Below the pieces are notes generated by a model. The model was not told where the DNA came from. It made no database searches and saw nothing but the letters and a program-made list of their open reading frames with translations. Source: Giesbergeria sp. (GTDB lineage: Bacteria; Pseudomonadota; Gammaproteobacteria; Burkholderiales; Burkholderiaceae_C). Taken from it: a DNA stretch of 47,500 nucleotides. Location of the stretch: contig JAKLLE010000022.1 of the NCBI GenBank assembly GCA_023150295.1, positions 1 to 47,500 on the forward strand, read 5' to 3'. A program made the position numbers and the translations under genes. Shown piece by piece: positions 46,395-47,500 of the stretch (position 1 is its first letter; each line of letters begins with the position of its first letter).

Positions 46395-46919
46395 ATGGAA
46401 TACACCTTCATCCTGAAGTACCAGCTCGCTGAGCAAGACAGTGATCTGGATGTGCTGGTCGAGCGTCTCGGCAGTGCCGGCTGTGATGATGCCTTGGTGG
46501 GTATCGGGCAGCCGAGTCGCTTGGCGCTTGAGTTCACCCGTGAAGCTGAGAACGCGCAGGCCGCGGTGCGCAGTGCGCTGGCCGACGTGAAGCATGCTGT
46601 CCCCTTGGCAAAGCTCGTGGAGGCGGCACCGGATTTCGTTGGGCTGACCGATGTCGCTGAATTGGTGGGCGTGTCGCGTCAAGCAATGCGTAAGGTGATG
46701 CTTTCTCATGCTGCGACTTTTCCAGCACCGGTGCACGAGGGCAGCGCCTCGATCTGGCACTTGGCCGAAGTGCTGAGCTGGCTGGAAGAGAAGGGGGGCT
46801 ATGCCTTTGAGCGAAAGATGCTGGAAACCGCGCGTGCAGCGTTGGAAGTTAATCTGACCAAGGAAATTCACCGACTGCCCGTGGCAGCGGTGCGAGAGCT
46901 CAAACTGCTGATCGCCTAG
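46395..46919 (+). CDS. HTH protein, candidate antitoxin/regulator
   Basis: This 174-aa protein begins MEYTFILKYQLAEQDSDLDVLVERLGSAGCDDALVGIGQPSRLALEF, a small alpha/beta domain (residues 1-75). A helix-turn-helix follows (VGLTDVAELVGVSRQAMRKVM, residues 82-102) with a wing-like FPAPVHEGSASIWHLAEVLSWLEEKG segment, as in AlpA/MerR-like proteins. It is translated with the HicA-like gene and probably binds the 28-bp palindrome upstream of the pair. I know of similar island-borne proteins annotated only as DNA-binding; the function is inferred. Confidence 0.65.
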   Translation: MEYTFILKYQLAEQDSDLDVLVERLGSAGCDDALVGIGQPSRLALEFTREAENAQAAVRSALADVKHAVPLAKLVEAAPDFVGLTDVAELVGVSRQAMRKVMLSHAATFPAPVHEGSASIWHLAEVLSWLEEKGGYAFERKMLETARAALEVNLTKEIHRLPVAAVRELKLLIA

Positions 46920-46927
46920 CCACGTTG

Positions 46928-47314
46928 CTACGTCGAAGCTACATCGCGCACGGGTCGGCGCTTACGTAGCCTGACATCAGGTCCGTTGGACCTGGTGACA
47001 GCACCGGATCGAGAGGACTGCTTGCGAGCTTCAATCCAAGCTTCGACTTCCTCCAGATCCCAGACAACGCAGCGCGAGGTCAGATTGAATCGGCGTGGAA
47101 ACTCGCCACGCTGCTCCATTCCATAGATCGTCGTGTCCGCCAAAGGGACGATCTGGTGCAAATCTTGGCGGCGAATGGTGCGGCGGAAGGGGAGGGGAAG
47201 TTTGGCCGAAAACTGCGGAAGGTCTTCGTACCCATCCGTACCTGGATGAGGAATGGATGCTTTCGGCGACAAGGCGGTATCGCCTGCATCGGTGTAATGA
47301 ACGTGAGCGGGCAT
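46928..47314 (-). CDS. AlpA-family DNA-binding regulator
   Basis: This 128-aa protein contains RTIRRQDLHQIVPLADTTIYGMEQRGEFPRRFNLTSRCVVWDLEEVEAWIEARKQ (residues about 45-102). That is the AlpA (MerR-like) winged helix used as excisionase or integrase activator in P4-like elements. A basic tail follows. AGGAA precedes the ATG. It is transcribed toward the candidate toxin-antitoxin pair, with 8 bp between the stops. It probably regulates the island's integrase. Confidence 0.88.
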   Translation of the reverse strand: MPAHVHYTDAGDTALSPKASIPHPGTDGYEDLPQFSAKLPLPFRRTIRRQDLHQIVPLADTTIYGMEQRGEFPRRFNLTSRCVVWDLEEVEAWIEARKQSSRSGAVTRSNGPDVRLRKRRPVRDVAST

Positions 47315-47471
47315 CGAAGGTTCCTAAGGCACTGTGTTCGTATGGATCTATGGTGACTATCTGTAGAGTCCCGGATGATTGCATAGACTCTCGACGCTAC
47401 CCCTTGTTCATGGCCCGGGCCGTGATGCGAGGGGTGATAGAGAGACTCAAATCCGAAGGAGTGCCTACGCC

Positions 47472-47500
47472 ATGATGATCGCCCTGCACAAGAACGCGCG
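47472..47500 (+). CDS. Start of a probable IS481-family transposase (cut by window edge)
   Basis: The ATG at 47472 opens MMIALHKNAR, which resembles the N-terminus of IS481-family transposases (M-x-x-HKNARLTP). CCGAAGGAG lies 11 bp upstream. Only nine to ten residues are visible, so the identification is tentative. An IS tip may lie near 47362 (TGTAGAGTCCCGG), since IS481 ends commonly start with TGT. Confidence 0.45.

Noticed and set aside
47410-47475. A 21-codon open frame (MARAVMRGVIERLKSEGVPTP) before the probable transposase.
   Set aside because: It is too short, has no clear binding site and no family match, and overlaps the presumed IS leader.

Overview
The window is high-GC DNA from a betaproteobacterium of the Burkholderiales, most likely a Comamonadaceae member (Acidovorax/Comamonas-like). 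The reasons are the gene orders (minor pilin cluster next to tRNA-Ser, rimP-nusA-infB-rbfA-truB-typA, smpB next to ratAB and guaBA), the protein sequences, and a short dispersed repeat that I associate with this family. No database search was possible; all assignments come from reading motifs, gene order and family knowledge.

Left part (1-13.6 kb). The left edge holds the start of an IS4-like transposase and a complete 131-bp MITE with 16-bp terminal inverted repeats and a 9-bp target duplication. They lie directly downstream of pilY1. The minor pilin operon fimT-fimT-pilV-pilW-pilX-pilY1 runs on the minus strand. It is followed by tRNA-Ser(GGA) with its terminator, an SPFH/NfeD membrane pair, a PLP-dependent basic amino acid decarboxylase on the plus strand, an exported ATP-dependent DNA ligase (LigE type) and fabI.

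Middle part (13.7-28 kb). A yejABEF-type peptide/microcin C ABC importer is broken up at every gene junction by accessory genes. higBA plus a possible HhH-GPD/OGG-like protein lie between yejA and yejB. phd-vapC, a 169-bp palindromic element and mntA-hepT lie between yejB and yejE. A lone HNH nuclease lies between yejE and yejF. An arsenic resistance operon follows (arsR-arsC-arsD-arsA-acr3 plus a thioredoxin-like gene), with a clear promoter and operator.

Right-centre part (28-44.5 kb). This is housekeeping DNA: the translation operon rimP-nusA-infB-(signal peptidase)-rbfA-truB-typA, with a terminator-like hairpin in its leader; an EamA transporter; an enoyl-CoA hydratase/hydrolase; smpB; ratA-ratB; a DUF4124 protein; and guaB-guaA.

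Right end (44.5-47.5 kb). This is the left end of an integrative element inserted at the 3' end of guaA. It carries a repeat-rich attachment region, a tyrosine integrase, a two-gene module (HicA-like 91-aa protein plus a helix-turn-helix partner) behind a near-perfect 28-bp palindrome, an AlpA regulator and the start of a probable IS481 transposase.

Across the window, seven copies of a roughly 55-bp repeat occur both between genes and inside the coding regions of yejF, truB and the hydratase. One copy supplies the start codon of ligE. The most novel-looking items are the HicA-like/HTH module at 46.1-46.9 kb, the cargo-loaded yej operon with its OGG-like protein, and the in-gene repeats.
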